This document shows, in pieces, positions 34,075 to 43,944 of a stretch of 64,000 nt of DNA (position 1 is the first letter of the stretch; each line of letters starts with the position of its first letter). The stretch lies in contig NZ_QOCH01000015.1 of assembly GCF_003318275.1 (NCBI RefSeq), forward strand, positions 664,516 through 728,515, written 5' to 3'. A program made the position numbers and the translations under genes. Origin of the DNA: Marinobacter sp. F3R11 (GTDB lineage: Bacteria; Pseudomonadota; Gammaproteobacteria; Pseudomonadales; Oleiphilaceae). The notes below the pieces were generated by a model, which saw only the letters and a program-made list of their open reading frames with translations, was not told the DNA's origin and made no database searches.

Positions 34075-35591
34075 GTAAACAGAACGCGATCCAGCTGAGC
34101 GGTGTCAGCAAGACCTTTGACGGTTTCAAGGCCTTGTCTGACGCTGACTTTACCGCCAAGTGGGGAGAGGTGCATGCCCTGCTGGGGGAAAACGGAGCCG
34201 GAAAGTCGTCCCTGATGAACATTGTGGCCGGCTTGTATGGCCCCGAAGGCGGATCGCTGTTCATTGATGATAACCCGGTAAAACTCAAAGGCCCCAAAGA
34301 AGCTGCAAAAATGGGCATTGGTATGGTGCACCAGCACTTCAAACTGGTGATGCCATTTACCGTTGCCGAGAATATTCTCCTGAACCTGGGGCATATTCAG
34401 ACTGCGGGCCTTTACCGGGAGCGCCTGCGCCGGGTGTCTGATGACATCCGAGCCATGGCCAAACGCATTGGATTTGAAATTGACCCAGACACTCGCGTTG
34501 ACCAGCTATCCATAGCTGAACAGCAGCGGGTAGAGATACTTAAAGTATTGCTGGCCGGAGCCAAGGTGCTGATCCTTGACGAGCCGACAGCGGTACTCAC
34601 CGAAGAAGAGGCCGAACGACTGCTGACCACCGTGCAAGGGTTTGCCCGGGAAGGCGCAGCCGTCATTCTGGTGACGCACAAGATGAACGATGTTCTGCGC
34701 TACGCGGACCAGGTCACCATTATGCGCGCAGGCCGCACAGTCAAAAGCCTGAAACCGGATTCCGTATCTGTTGATGAACTGATCAGACTCACTGTGGGTG
34801 AATCCGCTCCCGACCAGTCAGCCACTCCCGGAGAACGCGAGCCAGGGGCCCCCTACCTGCAGGTAAAAGGCCTCACCAGCACGGGACCGCTACGCGCACT
34901 CAATAACCTGAACCTCACCCTGAATCAGGGGGAGATCTATGGGCTTGCAGGAGTCGGAGGCAATGGCCAGAGCGAACTCGCCAATGCCCTGATGGGGATT
35001 CCCGAACCAGTAGAAGGACAGATGGAGATAGTTGGCGAAGGAGACCTTGCCGATTTTGATGCCGCCAGAAGGCGCGCCATAGGCATTGCCTCCATACCTG
35101 CCGACCGCTATGGCGCTGCTTTAGCGGGGCCCCTTTCGATTGCAGACAACTATGCTCTTGGAGACATTCACTCCGGCCGATATGGCCCATTCTGGTACCT
35201 GAAAACCCGGGCCATTGAAGCGGACGCCGCAGAAGCGGTACGCCAGTTTGATGTTCAGGGCGTTCGCTCCCTGAAACAGAAAGCTGCTCTGCTTTCCGGG
35301 GGTAATGCCCAGAAACTGGTCATTGCCAGGGAGTTCAAACACCCGCCCAGGCTGGTTCTCGCCCACAGCCCGAGTCGCGGCCTTGATGTAAAGGCAACAG
35401 AAGCTGTCAGGGACAGACTGCGGGCTGCGCGGGATGACGGTGCGGCAGTGCTTCTTATCAGTGAGGATCTGGATGAAGTCATGGCCATGGCAGACCGGAT
35501 CGGCGTCATGTCCGCCGGCCGTATCGTGGCCGAATTTTCACAGCCGGCTGACCGCCAGGCAATCGGGCAAGCAATGGTGAACCATGTCTGA
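34071..35591 (+). CDS. ABC importer ATPase, nucleoside/nucleobase (BMP) type
   Basis: 506 residues with two ABC domains. Domain 1 has Walker A GENGAGKSS near 37-45, signature LSIAEQQRVEI and Walker B LILDEPT. Domain 2 has the altered loop GVGGNGQSE and signature LSGGNAQKLVI. In the canonical position Walker A ends in Ser-Ser rather than Ser-Thr, which is tolerated. ATGA overlap with the binding-protein gene and an 8-base overlap with the next permease show one operon. Confidence 0.92.
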   Translation: MSKQNAIQLSGVSKTFDGFKALSDADFTAKWGEVHALLGENGAGKSSLMNIVAGLYGPEGGSLFIDDNPVKLKGPKEAAKMGIGMVHQHFKLVMPFTVAENILLNLGHIQTAGLYRERLRRVSDDIRAMAKRIGFEIDPDTRVDQLSIAEQQRVEILKVLLAGAKVLILDEPTAVLTEEEAERLLTTVQGFAREGAAVILVTHKMNDVLRYADQVTIMRAGRTVKSLKPDSVSVDELIRLTVGESAPDQSATPGEREPGAPYLQVKGLTSTGPLRALNNLNLTLNQGEIYGLAGVGGNGQSELANALMGIPEPVEGQMEIVGEGDLADFDAARRRAIGIASIPADRYGAALAGPLSIADNYALGDIHSGRYGPFWYLKTRAIEADAAEAVRQFDVQGVRSLKQKAALLSGGNAQKLVIAREFKHPPRLVLAHSPSRGLDVKATEAVRDRLRAARDDGAAVLLISEDLDEVMAMADRIGVMSAGRIVAEFSQPADRQAIGQAMVNHV

Positions 35592-36675
35592 CTTTGCATT
35601 AAAGCGCCCTCTGATGAACCGCAGATATACTCTGGAAGTCCGCCAACAGATGGCGTGGCCCTGGCAGGCTCTGATCCTCGGGGTATCCATGCTTCTGGGG
35701 CTGTTATTGTCTGGCGCCATACTGGTATTGGCAGGCGTACCTGCCGGAGAGCTACTGAACGAATTTGTCATTCTCACACTGTTTGATGCCCAAAGCCTGA
35801 AGTCTGTGCTGTTTCAGGCATCGCCACTGATTATGGTCGGCCTGGCCGGCTGCCTGGCATTCCGCGCCAGATTCTGGAACCTCGGGCTGGAAGGCCAGAT
35901 GATATTTGGAGCTGTAGGCGCAACGGCCGTCACCATATGGGATATCGGTAGCCCGGGTATGCGCCTGCCTCTGATGATGGTTGTGGCCATGGTGTGCGGG
36001 CTACTCTGGGCGGTTACACCTGTACTGCTGAAGCTCAAGCTGCAGGTGAACGAGATTGTCTCCACACTGATGCTGAACTACATCGCAATCAATGTCCTGC
36101 TGCACCTCATGTATGGCCCCTGGAAGGACCCAAAAGACGCCTTCCCTTATTCGCCCAAGTACGACAGCTTCGAACTCCTGCCAGAACTTGGCAACGGCCT
36201 AAGCCTTTCGATCCCTATCGCCATTGTGATCGCACTGATCGTACTCTGGTTCGTCAACATCTCCCGCGCTGGCCTGTATCTCCGCTTTGTGGACAAAAGC
36301 CCCAAAGTAGCCGGAGCTGTCGGGGTTCCCGTGGCAAAAACCATTTTGATTGCCGTTCTCTTCTCTGGCGCACTCGCCGGACTGGCAGGCCTGATGGTCG
36401 CTGCCGGACAGGAAGGCCGTCTTACACACTCCTTCTATGTGGGCTATGGATTTTCCGGAATTCTCATCGCGTTTCTGGCGCGTAACAACCCAATCGCGGC
36501 CACCTGTGCCGCTCTGCTGATTGCCACTCTGTTCGTATCAGGTCGCAGCCTTCAGGTGTTCTACCAGATCCCGTTTGCCATGGTGCAACTCATCCAGGCC
36601 GTACTGGTGATCTGTGTTGCATCTTCGGACTTCTTTATCCGTCATCGTATCCGTCGCGTTCAGGGGGTAGACTGA
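35584..36675 (+). CDS. ABC importer permease, BMP system, first subunit
   Basis: 363 residues, inner-membrane permease of the BPD_transp_2 class. GLAGCLAFRARFWNLGLEGQMIFGAV carries the conserved EGQ loop near 100, and LQVNEIVSTLMLNYIAINVLL follows near 155. About 28 residues precede the first membrane helix; a later ATG at 35614 is possible. Works with the permease at 36678. Confidence 0.9.
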   Translation: MSDFALKRPLMNRRYTLEVRQQMAWPWQALILGVSMLLGLLLSGAILVLAGVPAGELLNEFVILTLFDAQSLKSVLFQASPLIMVGLAGCLAFRARFWNLGLEGQMIFGAVGATAVTIWDIGSPGMRLPLMMVVAMVCGLLWAVTPVLLKLKLQVNEIVSTLMLNYIAINVLLHLMYGPWKDPKDAFPYSPKYDSFELLPELGNGLSLSIPIAIVIALIVLWFVNISRAGLYLRFVDKSPKVAGAVGVPVAKTILIAVLFSGALAGLAGLMVAAGQEGRLTHSFYVGYGFSGILIAFLARNNPIAATCAALLIATLFVSGRSLQVFYQIPFAMVQLIQAVLVICVASSDFFIRHRIRRVQGVD

Positions 36676-36677
36676 CC

Positions 36678-38421
<1,744 letters not shown>

Positions 38422-38438
38422 AAGGAGAAAACTGGCGC

Positions 38439-39071
38439 ATGCCGAAACTTAATCAAGCCTGGCCAGTGGTCCCGGACCGGACTGCCCTGATCATTGTGGA
38501 CATGCAGAAAGTTTTCTGTAATCCGGAGGGTGATCTTTACGTACCAGCTACCAAAAACATCACACCGAAGATCAGGCGGCTGGCAGATACCTGCCGCAAA
38601 GCCGGAGTAATTGTGGTGTATCTGCGCCATATTGTTCGAGGTGATGGCAGTGACACCGGGCGCATGAAGGATATGTACCCGGATGTGGATCAGGTACTGG
38701 GCCGCACCAATCCCATGGTTGAGATAATCGATGAGCTTGCCCCCGGCCCCGACGACGTTGTAGTGGACAAACTGTTCTATAGCGGCTTCCACGGCACTGA
38801 TCTGGATACTGTGTTGCGCTCCAGAGATGTGGACACTCTGATTGTTTGCGGTACGGTAACCAACGTCTGCTGCGACACCACCATTCGCGATGCCGTTCAT
38901 CGGGAATACAAGGTCATTGCACTCAGTGATGCCAGCGCTGCCATGCCTTACCCGGATCTCGGGTTCGGTGAGGTAACTGCTGATGAGGTGCAGAAGGTCG
39001 CACTCACAACATTCGCCTATGAATTCGGGGAAGTAACGACCTCTGAAGATATCCTTGCACGCCTGTTCTGA
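38439..39071 (+). CDS. Isochorismatase-fold cysteine hydrolase
   Basis: 210 residues. Triad Asp21 in IIVDMQKVF, Lys111 in VVDKLFYSGF and Cys144 in TNVCCDTT; a second cysteine follows directly at 145. The family covers ureidoacrylate, carbamoylsarcosine, biuret and nicotinamide hydrolases. The chain is shorter than RutB and lacks its QNGWD block, and lacks the biuret hydrolase signatures, so the substrate is open. It is the last gene of the Ox-d operon, 17 bases after the YdfG-like gene, and is followed by a hairpin. I expect hydrolysis of a carbamoyl or amide group in an opened ring. Confidence 0.85.
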   Translation: MPKLNQAWPVVPDRTALIIVDMQKVFCNPEGDLYVPATKNITPKIRRLADTCRKAGVIVVYLRHIVRGDGSDTGRMKDMYPDVDQVLGRTNPMVEIIDELAPGPDDVVVDKLFYSGFHGTDLDTVLRSRDVDTLIVCGTVTNVCCDTTIRDAVHREYKVIALSDASAAMPYPDLGFGEVTADEVQKVALTTFAYEFGEVTTSEDILARLF

Positions 39072-39083
39072 ACACGGCGACAG

Positions 39084-39106
39084 AGCCTGACCATACGGGT
39101 CAGGCT
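39084..39106. terminator. Terminator between convergent operons
   Basis: AGCCTGACC and GGTCAGGCT form a perfect 9-bp stem around a 5-base loop. The stem overlaps the last codons of the minus-strand oxygenase ending at 39100. T-richness is modest. Confidence 0.6.
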
Positions 39107-40050
39107 TCGTCCTGACGGTGATCGTAGGTGGCATTAAGTCGCGCAGCCAGATAGTCGGCACAGGTCACCGGCTCGTATTTCGGCACCTGATCGGGCACAA
39201 CATCCCTCGGGTCTATCACTGACTCAGGGTTCACTTCCAGGAAGAAAGCAATCGCGTAACGTTCCCTGGCCGGCGGCCTGACCCTGTGAGGAGTGGAGAC
39301 ATATACATCGTTGCTCCAGCGCATCAGGCAGTCACCGATATTGCAGACAAAGGCTCCGGGCACATAAGGCGCCTGAATCCATTCCCCTTTTCGATTAAGA
39401 ACCTCCAGTCCTGCCACCTCATCCGTTGCGAGGATGGTGATATTGCCATAGTCCGAGTGGGTACCTGCGCCCCCATCTTCGCGATCCGTGCTTCCGGCAG
39501 TCGGCGGATAACGTAGCATTCGCAAAGTCGCAATGGGCAGGGTCAGGTGCTGCGCAAAGAAATCTTCGCTCAACCCAAGATCGAGACTGAAGCCTCGATG
39601 GATTGTCCGCCCCAGCTCCAGACAGTGATCAAAATAGTTCAGGGCCTGCTCCCTCCAGCCCTCGATTGGTGGCCAGAAATTGACACCCCGAAAGGGTTTG
39701 CCAGCCAGAACATCGGGGTGATCTTCAGGGAAGTCTGTCCCGATATTGAACGCCTCCTTCATGTCTGCACCCGATTCCGGGTTCAGCTTCTCATCGGCCA
39801 TGGCCACATAACCACGATTATGAGGTGAGCGCCTGATCGACAGATCTGCCTTGTCGTCCGCTGGCAATTCGAAGAGTTGTCTGGCGAGATCAAAAGCTCC
39901 TTGGCAGACCGTCTGGGGGATACCGTGATCGGTCACGTAGAAAAACCCGACGTCACGGCATGCATGGCCCAGTTCCGCCGCAGTGGCCAGGCGCTCTTTC
40001 GGGTCGCTGCTGCGTAAACCCGTCAGGGAAATAATTGGTAGTGAAGACAT
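39100..40050 (-). CDS. 2-oxoglutarate/Fe(II) oxygenase, isopenicillin N synthase-like (Ox-e)
   Basis: 316 residues. Iron ligands are His198, Asp200 and His255. The 2-oxoglutarate site has Arg264, but the usual Ser two positions on is Ala266 (ERYAIAFF), unlike the other four oxygenases here. The middle position of the HxD motif is Ser rather than Thr. The N-terminal domain starts LPIISLTG with DVGFFYVTDHGIP near 33-45. GGAGG precedes the ATG. It follows the amidohydrolase at 40078-41424 on the same strand after 27 bases, so it belongs to a deaminase/oxygenase operon. Substrate unknown. Confidence 0.85.
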   Translation of the reverse strand: MSSLPIISLTGLRSSDPKERLATAAELGHACRDVGFFYVTDHGIPQTVCQGAFDLARQLFELPADDKADLSIRRSPHNRGYVAMADEKLNPESGADMKEAFNIGTDFPEDHPDVLAGKPFRGVNFWPPIEGWREQALNYFDHCLELGRTIHRGFSLDLGLSEDFFAQHLTLPIATLRMLRYPPTAGSTDREDGGAGTHSDYGNITILATDEVAGLEVLNRKGEWIQAPYVPGAFVCNIGDCLMRWSNDVYVSTPHRVRPPARERYAIAFFLEVNPESVIDPRDVVPDQVPKYEPVTCADYLAARLNATYDHRQDEA

Positions 40051-40077
40051 AGTGTTCCTCCATCGTTGTAGATGTCA

Positions 40078-41424
40078 TCAAATCATGGTGGTTCGGGTAT
40101 GTGAAAACGTCTGGCAGGCTTCCTGCAGGGCCAGCCCCTGATGCTGGGCGGCGACAATGACTGAGGACTGGTTAACCCGGGTAGCTTCGCCCTTGTCGAT
40201 CAGGCGGACACCATCCACCCATACTCCGGCCACATTCGTGCTACCCGCAGAAAACACCAGATTCCACAACAGGCTACCGCCCGCTTCATTCACACTGACC
40301 GGGGTCATGTTAGCCGTCATAATATCCAGCAATAACAGGTCGGCCTTTTTGCCCACTTCCAGCGAACCGATCTCCTGATCCAGCCCCAGTGCTCTTGCAC
40401 CATTTATGGTAGCCATGCGCAGGATCTGGTCGGCGGGCATAGTGATGGCATCCAGGCGAGTAGCCTTCTGAATGAGAGAGGCGAACTTCATCTCCTCGAA
40501 CATATTCAGGCTGTTATTGCATACAGGACCGTCGGTGCCCAGCCCTACCGTTACGCCAGCCGCAAGCATTTCAGGCACTCGCGCCACGCCACTGGCAAGT
40601 TTGGCGTTACTCACCGGGCAGTGGGCAATGCTTGTACCTGTGTCAGCTACCCGGGCAATCTCATCATCATTCAGCCAGACACAGTGGGCCAGCAGGGTTC
40701 GTTCGCCCAGGATGCCGTAGTGGTCCAGCATCGCCAGCGACCGGCGACCCAGCTCGGCGGTGACCGCCTGCTCTTCTTCTTTCTGCTCGCTGCAATGGGT
40801 ATGAATGCCCACGCCATATTCCCGGCTCAGCTGAGCAGCTTCTCGATAGGCATCTTCGGTACAGTAAAACAGATGCTCCAGCCCCATCCATACACGGATG
40901 CGACCGTTCAGGGATTCATGATGACTGTGGATCAGCCGGCGGTTTTCTTCCCGGGTTGAGAAAAAATCCTTACCAGGCTTGTCTGCCACATAAGGCGCCA
41001 GCTGAACCCTCAGGCCCAGCTCGGCAGCCGCATCAGCGCAGCGATCCATGAAGCGGAACATATCCATAACGCAGGTAGTGCCGGACTGCAGGGCTTCCAG
41101 GTAACACAGGCGGGCAGAATGGTAGGCAAACTCTTCCGTCATGGCCCGGTGTTCCAGCTGGTACCAGGGCAGCCACTCCATCAGGGGCATATTTTCAGTG
41201 ACGCCGCGCATCAGACTGGAGTGGGAGTGACAATCGATCAATCCCGGCAATAAGGCGTGCCCCCGGGCATCAATCACCTTGCAGTCCTCCGGGATATTTA
41301 CATCCCCATCCTCTCCTATCCGGGTAATGATGCCGTCCTGCACCACCAGGGTGCCAACCGGTATCACCCGATCGCCAGGATCAGCGGTAAATATCGCGGC
41401 ATGGCGGATTGCAAAACTGGACAT
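40078..41424 (-). CDS. TRZ/ATZ-family amidohydrolase (deaminase)
   Basis: 448 residues. Metal ligands are His66-x-His68 in LIDCHSHSS, then HTHCSEQ near 212, LLAHCVWL near 250 and Asp in GLGTDGPVCNNS near 305. The motif series is that of aminohydrolases such as SAH/methylthioadenosine deaminase, atrazine-type hydrolases and cytosine or guanine relatives. It lacks the QSLTRA and AAQ signatures of 8-oxoguanine deaminase. It is first in the operon with Ox-e and divergent from the amidohydrolase at 41788. Preceded by an excellent RutR-like operator and a sigma54 promoter. Probably deaminates a heterocycle that Ox-e then hydroxylates, or the reverse. Confidence 0.87.
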   Translation of the reverse strand: MSSFAIRHAAIFTADPGDRVIPVGTLVVQDGIITRIGEDGDVNIPEDCKVIDARGHALLPGLIDCHSHSSLMRGVTENMPLMEWLPWYQLEHRAMTEEFAYHSARLCYLEALQSGTTCVMDMFRFMDRCADAAAELGLRVQLAPYVADKPGKDFFSTREENRRLIHSHHESLNGRIRVWMGLEHLFYCTEDAYREAAQLSREYGVGIHTHCSEQKEEEQAVTAELGRRSLAMLDHYGILGERTLLAHCVWLNDDEIARVADTGTSIAHCPVSNAKLASGVARVPEMLAAGVTVGLGTDGPVCNNSLNMFEEMKFASLIQKATRLDAITMPADQILRMATINGARALGLDQEIGSLEVGKKADLLLLDIMTANMTPVSVNEAGGSLLWNLVFSAGSTNVAGVWVDGVRLIDKGEATRVNQSSVIVAAQHQGLALQEACQTFSHTRTTMI

Positions 41425-41443
41425 ACTGACTCCCGATACTTTC

Positions 41444-41457
41444 TGACCAATTGATCA
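41444..41457. promoter_or_regulatory. RutR-like operator
   Basis: TGACCAATTGATCA differs from TGACCA-N2-TGGTCA at one base. It lies 10 bases downstream of the minus-strand sigma54 -12 box, the same layout as at 3381. Confidence 0.72.
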
Positions 41458-41466
41458 GTTTTTGAA

Positions 41467-41482
41467 AGCAATCGCTATGCCA
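41467..41482 (-). promoter_or_regulatory. Sigma54-type promoter of the deaminase/Ox-e operon
   Basis: On the minus strand TGGCATAGCGATTGCT, GG-N10-GC with strong -24 and -12 boxes. It lies 43 bases upstream of the ATG at 41424. Confidence 0.72.
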
Positions 41483-41520
41483 CGCCTCAGACAGCGCCAA
41501 CCGCCAATAAATACCCTGAA

Positions 41521-41590
41521 CCCGCCATTCAGGTGCACCGCAAGCGCTCACTTTGCTGCAACTTGCACCACAAACAGTCAGCTTTATTGA
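41521..41590. promoter_or_regulatory. Cluster of NtrC-like half sites
   Basis: CCCGCCATTCAGGTGCA (41521-41537), TGCACCGCAAGCGCTCA (41534-41550) and TGCACCACAAACAGTCA (41574-41590) each have one perfect and one poor arm of TGCACC-N5-GGTGCA. They lie between two divergent sigma54-type promoters. Confidence 0.4.
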
Positions 41591-41601
41591 CCACCTGATC
41601 A
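41588..41601. promoter_or_regulatory. RutR-like operator
   Basis: TGACCACCTGATCA has one mismatch to the consensus. It lies 46 bases upstream of the plus-strand sigma54 promoter. Confidence 0.68.
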
Positions 41602-41646
41602 TTAATTGCTCCGTGCCCGGGCCATTAACGACTCCTCCGGAATCGC

Positions 41647-41662
41647 TGGCATATATCCTGCT
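41647..41662 (+). promoter_or_regulatory. Sigma54-type promoter of the amidohydrolase/ferritin-like operon
   Basis: TGGCATATATCCTGCT, GG-N10-GC. The expected start near 41673 leaves a leader of about 115 bases. Confidence 0.65.
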
Positions 41663-41708
41663 TAACTTCTTTCAGGGAATTTCCGGGCCAAGAGAACCTC
41701 CTGGATCA

Positions 41709-41770
41709 GACTCCTGAGTCAAGATGACATTCCTCTGTCATAACGCCTCTCCGGCGTACGGTTCTCGAGA
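41709..41770 (+). repeat. Tandem small inverted repeats in the mRNA leader
   Basis: Four short palindromes follow one another: GACTCCTGAGTC (41709-41720), ATGACA-TTCCTC-TGTCAT (41724-41741), ACGCC-TCTCC-GGCGT (41743-41757) and TCTCGAGA (41763-41770). They end just before the GGAGG ribosome site of the gene at 41788. Confidence 0.5.
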
Positions 41771-41787
41771 GATTCTGGAGGAATGCT

Positions 41788-42990
41788 ATGCCTTCCATGC
41801 AAAACGATGTGCAGGTATTGAAAGGTGGCCGGGTTATCGACCCTGCCAACGGGTTCGACGGCATTGCCGACGTCGTCACCAGGGGTGACACCATCATTGC
41901 CGTTGGACCGGATGCCGGCCAGCAATACCCTGACGCCCGGGTTCTGGACATGACCAGCAAGCTTGTGACTCCTGGCCTGATCGATATTCATACCCACTGC
42001 TACACAGGGCTGGGCGACTTCTGCCTGCCAACAGATCTCATGGGGGTCGATTCGGGGGTGCCGATCATGGTCGACGCAGGAACCACCAGCAGCACCATTT
42101 TCGGGCTCGCCCGCAAGGCCATCATTGACCACCCGGATACCAAAACCAAGATCTTCGCCCTTCTCGACCCTTCGCAGATCTATCTGGCCAACAAAACATT
42201 CGTCTGCCACTATCTGCGCATTGCCGATGATGAGCGCAATATCGATGTCGAATCTGCCAGAAAAGTGGTGGATGACAACCGCGATGTCATCGTCGGCTTC
42301 AAAGTACGGGCAACCATTACTGACGACCCGGACCGTTCACCATTTCTGGAAGCTGCCCATCAGATTGCTCCGGACCTGCCCATAATGATCCACCTCGGCG
42401 CCTTCCCACACACGCCGGTGCTGGATACGGAAAAGCTGCTTTACAAGCTGCGTAAGGGCGACATGATCACCCACGCCTGTCGCGGCGGCGGTGGCCAGCT
42501 CGACCAGAACGGCGAACCGACCAAAGCATACAAAGACGCTTACGAGCGGGGCGTGCTCATGGACATAGGTCATTCCGCCGGGGATTTCCACTTCCGCACG
42601 GCACGGAGGCTGATCGAACGGGGTTATCTGCCGACCACCATCTCTACCGACCTGAACGTGTTCAACGTGGACGGGCCGGTGTACTCGCTGTCCACCACCA
42701 TGTCCAAAATCTGGGCTCTCGACGTACCGCTGGAGAAGGTCATTGCCATGACCACCATTAACCCGGCCCGCGCTATCAACAAGCAGGATACCTATGGCTC
42801 GCTGAGTATCGGGCGGCCGGCTGAAGTCAGCGTGCTGGATATCGAGGAGGGGCCTTGCACCCTGTCCGACGGCAATGAGGAACTTGTTGCTCCGCGTCGG
42901 CTGCGGGCAGTGGGATGCCTGCGTAACGGCAAGTGGTATGACGCTGTTCACGACCAGAAACAGACAGCAGAACTGAAGGAGGCAGTATGA
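41788..42990 (+). CDS. Amidohydrolase (COG3964-like), substrate unknown
   Basis: 400 residues with a binuclear amidohydrolase site: His68-x-His70 in IDIHTHC, Lys172 in VGFKVR as probable carbamylated lysine, His202 in MIHLGAF, His229 in THACRGG and Asp288 in STDLN. The bridging lysine separates it from the mononuclear TRZ/ATZ deaminases in this window and places it nearer dihydroorotase, hydantoinase and predicted deacetylase relatives. It probably cleaves a cyclic or linear amide. GGAGG precedes the ATG, and it overlaps the ferritin-like gene by 4 bases, so the two proteins very likely serve the same pathway. Confidence 0.82.
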   Translation: MPSMQNDVQVLKGGRVIDPANGFDGIADVVTRGDTIIAVGPDAGQQYPDARVLDMTSKLVTPGLIDIHTHCYTGLGDFCLPTDLMGVDSGVPIMVDAGTTSSTIFGLARKAIIDHPDTKTKIFALLDPSQIYLANKTFVCHYLRIADDERNIDVESARKVVDDNRDVIVGFKVRATITDDPDRSPFLEAAHQIAPDLPIMIHLGAFPHTPVLDTEKLLYKLRKGDMITHACRGGGGQLDQNGEPTKAYKDAYERGVLMDIGHSAGDFHFRTARRLIERGYLPTTISTDLNVFNVDGPVYSLSTTMSKIWALDVPLEKVIAMTTINPARAINKQDTYGSLSIGRPAEVSVLDIEEGPCTLSDGNEELVAPRRLRAVGCLRNGKWYDAVHDQKQTAELKEAV

Positions 42991-43877
42991 GTAGCGCTAC
43001 TGCCATGCAAAAAACCGCTGTCGATCCGAAAGTTTTCTATGATGATCTGGTACGAACCCTTGAGCAGCGCCGGGATGCTCTCTCCGAGCCGGAAAAGAGT
43101 TTTGGCGGCTACCAGCCGCTGGATCGGGCAGAATTGCTTGAGTGGCTTAAATTCCAGTGCTGGTATGAGCAGGAAGCCGCTGGTTTTATTGGTTCGTGGC
43201 TACGGGATACTCCAGAACCAGAGGTATTTGTTGGACTTTGTCAGCAGGTCGCCGACGAAGGTAAACACTACAAGCTGATCCTGTCCCACCTGCAGTCTCT
43301 GGGAGCATCCATGGAGGGCTGGTCACCGGAGCCCGAATGGGTTGAGTGGGTCAGCGAGTTTTACTCCAGCGGCGACGATACCCTGGAACGGGTAGCGGCC
43401 CACAACATCACCGGAGAACTGGGCGCCATGGACGCCTTCGAGGGACTGCTGCCGCGTATCCCCGAAAGCACCCGTGCGATGCTTCAGAAGATCATTCCCG
43501 ATGAAAAGTTCCATGTTTCTCTGGGGCGTATGACCGTACACCGTTATGCCACCACCCAGGACCGGCAGGCGCGTGTTGAAGCGAGGGTCTTGCGGGCATT
43601 TGAGCTGGAACAGAAGGGCCGGCTGGCATTCGAACGCCGCCTTGGCGCAACCCGCGAACAAGCGGCCAATGATTCCGCTGAACAGCCGCCAGCCAAAGCC
43701 AATGAAGGCGCAGCTCCCCAATGGATCTGCCAGGTGTGTGGCTGGATCTACGACGAGGCGGTAGGTGACCCGGACTCAGGCATTGCTCCAGGAACGCCAT
43801 TTGAAGACATCCCGGATGATTGGGTATGCCCCGAATGCCTGGTGACCAAGGATGACTTTGTCCTGCTTTCGGTCTGA
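42987..43877 (+). CDS. Ferritin-like diiron protein fused to rubredoxin
   Basis: 296 residues. The helical N-terminal part (about 15-220) carries diiron ligands in four-helix order: Glu61 or Glu63, Glu91-x-x-His94, Glu144 and Glu173-x-x-His176. After a linker rich in Ala, Pro and Glu, the C-terminal ~50 residues form a full rubredoxin with Cys248, Cys251, Cys281 and Cys284 ([15 protein letters not shown] and WVCPECL). This combination suggests a self-contained electron-fed diiron enzyme, an oxygenase or a peroxide reductase. Rubrerythrins have a similar pairing, but their ferritin part is smaller. Coupled to the amidohydrolase at 41788, it may open or hydroxylate a nucleobase-type ring. I cannot name the reaction. 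Confidence 0.8.
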   Translation: MSSATAMQKTAVDPKVFYDDLVRTLEQRRDALSEPEKSFGGYQPLDRAELLEWLKFQCWYEQEAAGFIGSWLRDTPEPEVFVGLCQQVADEGKHYKLILSHLQSLGASMEGWSPEPEWVEWVSEFYSSGDDTLERVAAHNITGELGAMDAFEGLLPRIPESTRAMLQKIIPDEKFHVSLGRMTVHRYATTQDRQARVEARVLRAFELEQKGRLAFERRLGATREQAANDSAEQPPAKANEGAAPQWICQVCGWIYDEAVGDPDSGIAPGTPFEDIPDDWVCPECLVTKDDFVLLSV

Positions 43878-43905
43878 GAAACCCCGTTACTGAAAGGAAT
43901 GCACC

Positions 43906-43929
43906 GGGAGGGCGTTTAAACGCCCTCCC
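43906..43929. terminator. Perfect-palindrome terminator
   Basis: GGGAGGGCGTTTAAACGCCCTCCC, a 24-base perfect palindrome (about 10-bp stem, TTTA-type loop). It lies between convergent genes ending at 43877 (+) and 43945 (-). Confidence 0.8.
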
Positions 43930-43944
43930 TTGCCCTGCAAGAAC

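Larger units (their letters stand above)
41425..41787. other. Divergent intergenic regulatory region (363 bp)
   Basis: It contains two high-quality RutR-like operators, a sigma54-type promoter on each strand, several NtrC-like half sites (GGTGCA/TGCACC at 41521-41590) and, toward the plus-strand gene, a leader with tandem small inverted repeats (41709-41770). Confidence 0.6.

Noticed and set aside
41788..42990. Naming the amidohydrolase a hydantoinase or dihydroorotase
   Set aside because: It shares the lysine-bridged metal site but lacks enough specific motifs; only the broad family can be supported.
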